The notes beneath the pieces were generated by a model. It was given only the letters and a program-made list of their open reading frames with translations, was not told the DNA's origin and made no database searches. The position numbers and the translations under genes are program-made. Below, piece by piece: positions 63,670-64,000 of a stretch of DNA of 64,000 nucleotides (its first letter is position 1; each line of letters opens with the position of its first letter). The stretch comes from Bogoriella caseilytica. Its GTDB lineage: Bacteria > Actinomycetota > Actinomycetes > Actinomycetales > Actinomycetaceae. Location of the stretch: NCBI RefSeq assembly GCF_003752405.1, contig NZ_RKHK01000001.1:1178001-1242000 (forward strand). Reading direction: 5' to 3'.

Positions 63670-63675
63670 ACCTTA
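63670..63675 (-). promoter_or_regulatory. Leaderless-type -10 box of the DUF4129-MoxR-DUF58 operon
   Basis: TAAGGT on the minus strand, 6 nt before the ATG of the DUF4129 gene; no ribosome-binding site lies between. Confidence 0.6.
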
Positions 63676-63777
63676 CGGACGGCCGGGCCCACATGCGCGA
63701 CCCGGGGCTGGCAACCGCTCCGCGACAATCTGGCAGCCTGGCCGCAAAGCTGGCGCCGCCAGTGACACAAGCTGGGC

Positions 63778-64000
63778 ATGAACACCTCGCAGACCAACCC
63801 CCGGCCCACCACCGCCCTGCTGGCTGCCAGCGCCTCTGCGGCGCTGTTGCTGGCCGCCTGCGGCGAGGGCGGAAGCGACCCGGCCGCCGCACCCGATGAA
63901 GGCGAGCTGCTGACCACACGACACGCGGTCACCGTCCTCGATGACGGTGACGGCCCGGAACTCTGCCTGGGCGGGGTCATGGAGTCCTACCCGCCGCAGT
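63778..64000 (+). CDS. Lipoprotein, 5' part only (runs off the window)
   Basis: The first 74 codons of a secreted lipoprotein. A signal peptide (ALLAASASAALLLAAC) ends with lipobox LAAC at residue 28. After the lipid Cys come Gly/Asp/Pro-rich residues and LTTRHAVTVLDDGDGPELCLGGVMESYPPQ, continuing past the end of the window. The 3' end and function are not visible. It is divergent from the MoxR operon. Confidence 0.7.
   Translation, partial: MNTSQTNPRPTTALLAASASAALLLAACGEGGSDPAAAPDEGELLTTRHAVTVLDDGDGPELCLGGVMESYPPQ

Noticed and set aside
1-64000. tRNA, rRNA, CRISPR array or transposase genes
   Set aside because: I saw no cloverleaf-type sequence with a T-loop motif, no regularly spaced direct repeats with spacers, and no transposase motif. 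A short tRNA missed by eye cannot be fully excluded.

Overview
The window is about 70% G+C chromosomal DNA from a monoderm actinobacterium (Actinomycetota, probably Micrococcales-like; genus not assignable from the sequence alone). Signs are the codon usage, GTG and TTG starts, CsoR copper control, the coproporphyrin-type heme genes hemH-hemQ, a WXG100-like protein, an LSETG-type sorting signal, and many starts preceded at exactly 6-7 nt by an ANNNT-type -10 box, as expected for leaderless mRNAs. It is mostly a core or near-core region with about 50 genes. I found no prophage, insertion sequence, CRISPR array, rRNA or tRNA.

Layout. 0-6 kb: a membrane-anchored LRV-domain protein, an S9 peptidase with a strong terminator, then a sodium:solute symporter with a long leader and a coupled 43-residue membrane miniprotein. 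6-11.2 kb (minus strand): branched-chain/pyruvate-type 2-oxoacid dehydrogenase E1alpha-E1beta-E2, preceded by a holin-like protein and a HisC/Pat aminotransferase. 11.4-16.2 kb: a 1607-residue cell-wall subtilase. 16.5-20.1 kb: a DUF4333-like lipoprotein, a WXG100-like protein, a 580-residue alpha/beta hydrolase and a fructosamine-kinase-like protein. 20.1-26.2 kb: hemH-hemQ, an unknown protein with a YezG-like end, purB and ornithine cyclodeaminase. 26.4-34.8 kb: an amidohydrolase, an RND permease, a beta-lactamase-fold hydrolase, an isoaspartyl peptidase and an APH-type kinase. 35-39 kb: a CPBP protease and csoR-copZ-copA with a clear CsoR operator. 39-43.4 kb: a pseudokinase/LPG-synthase-TM fusion coupled to a DUF2079 protein. 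43.4-57.3 kb: gluconokinase, an RHH-VOC pair, DUF1992, a Pcm-like methyltransferase, tetR-ABC exporter, two aldo/keto reductases, a histidine phosphatase, marR-MFS, GNAT and unknown proteins. 57.4-59.4 kb: a DUF368 (PopT-type) lipid-carrier translocase coupled to a UppP-like protein. 59.5-63.7 kb: a tightly overlapping DUF4129-MoxR-DUF58 operon. The last 223 bp start a lipoprotein that runs off the end.

Most notable: (1) five 73-74 bp palindromic intergenic repeats in two sequence subfamilies but of almost fixed length, each following a gene 3' end; (2) a coupled DUF368-UppP pair in which UppP has Met in place of a normally conserved Glu; (3) the SSS symporter plus miniprotein; (4) the WXG100-like/hydrolase pair; (5) the pseudokinase-flippase/DUF2079 pair; (6) about twenty genes with leaderless-type starts. 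Functions are read from motifs; no database search was possible.
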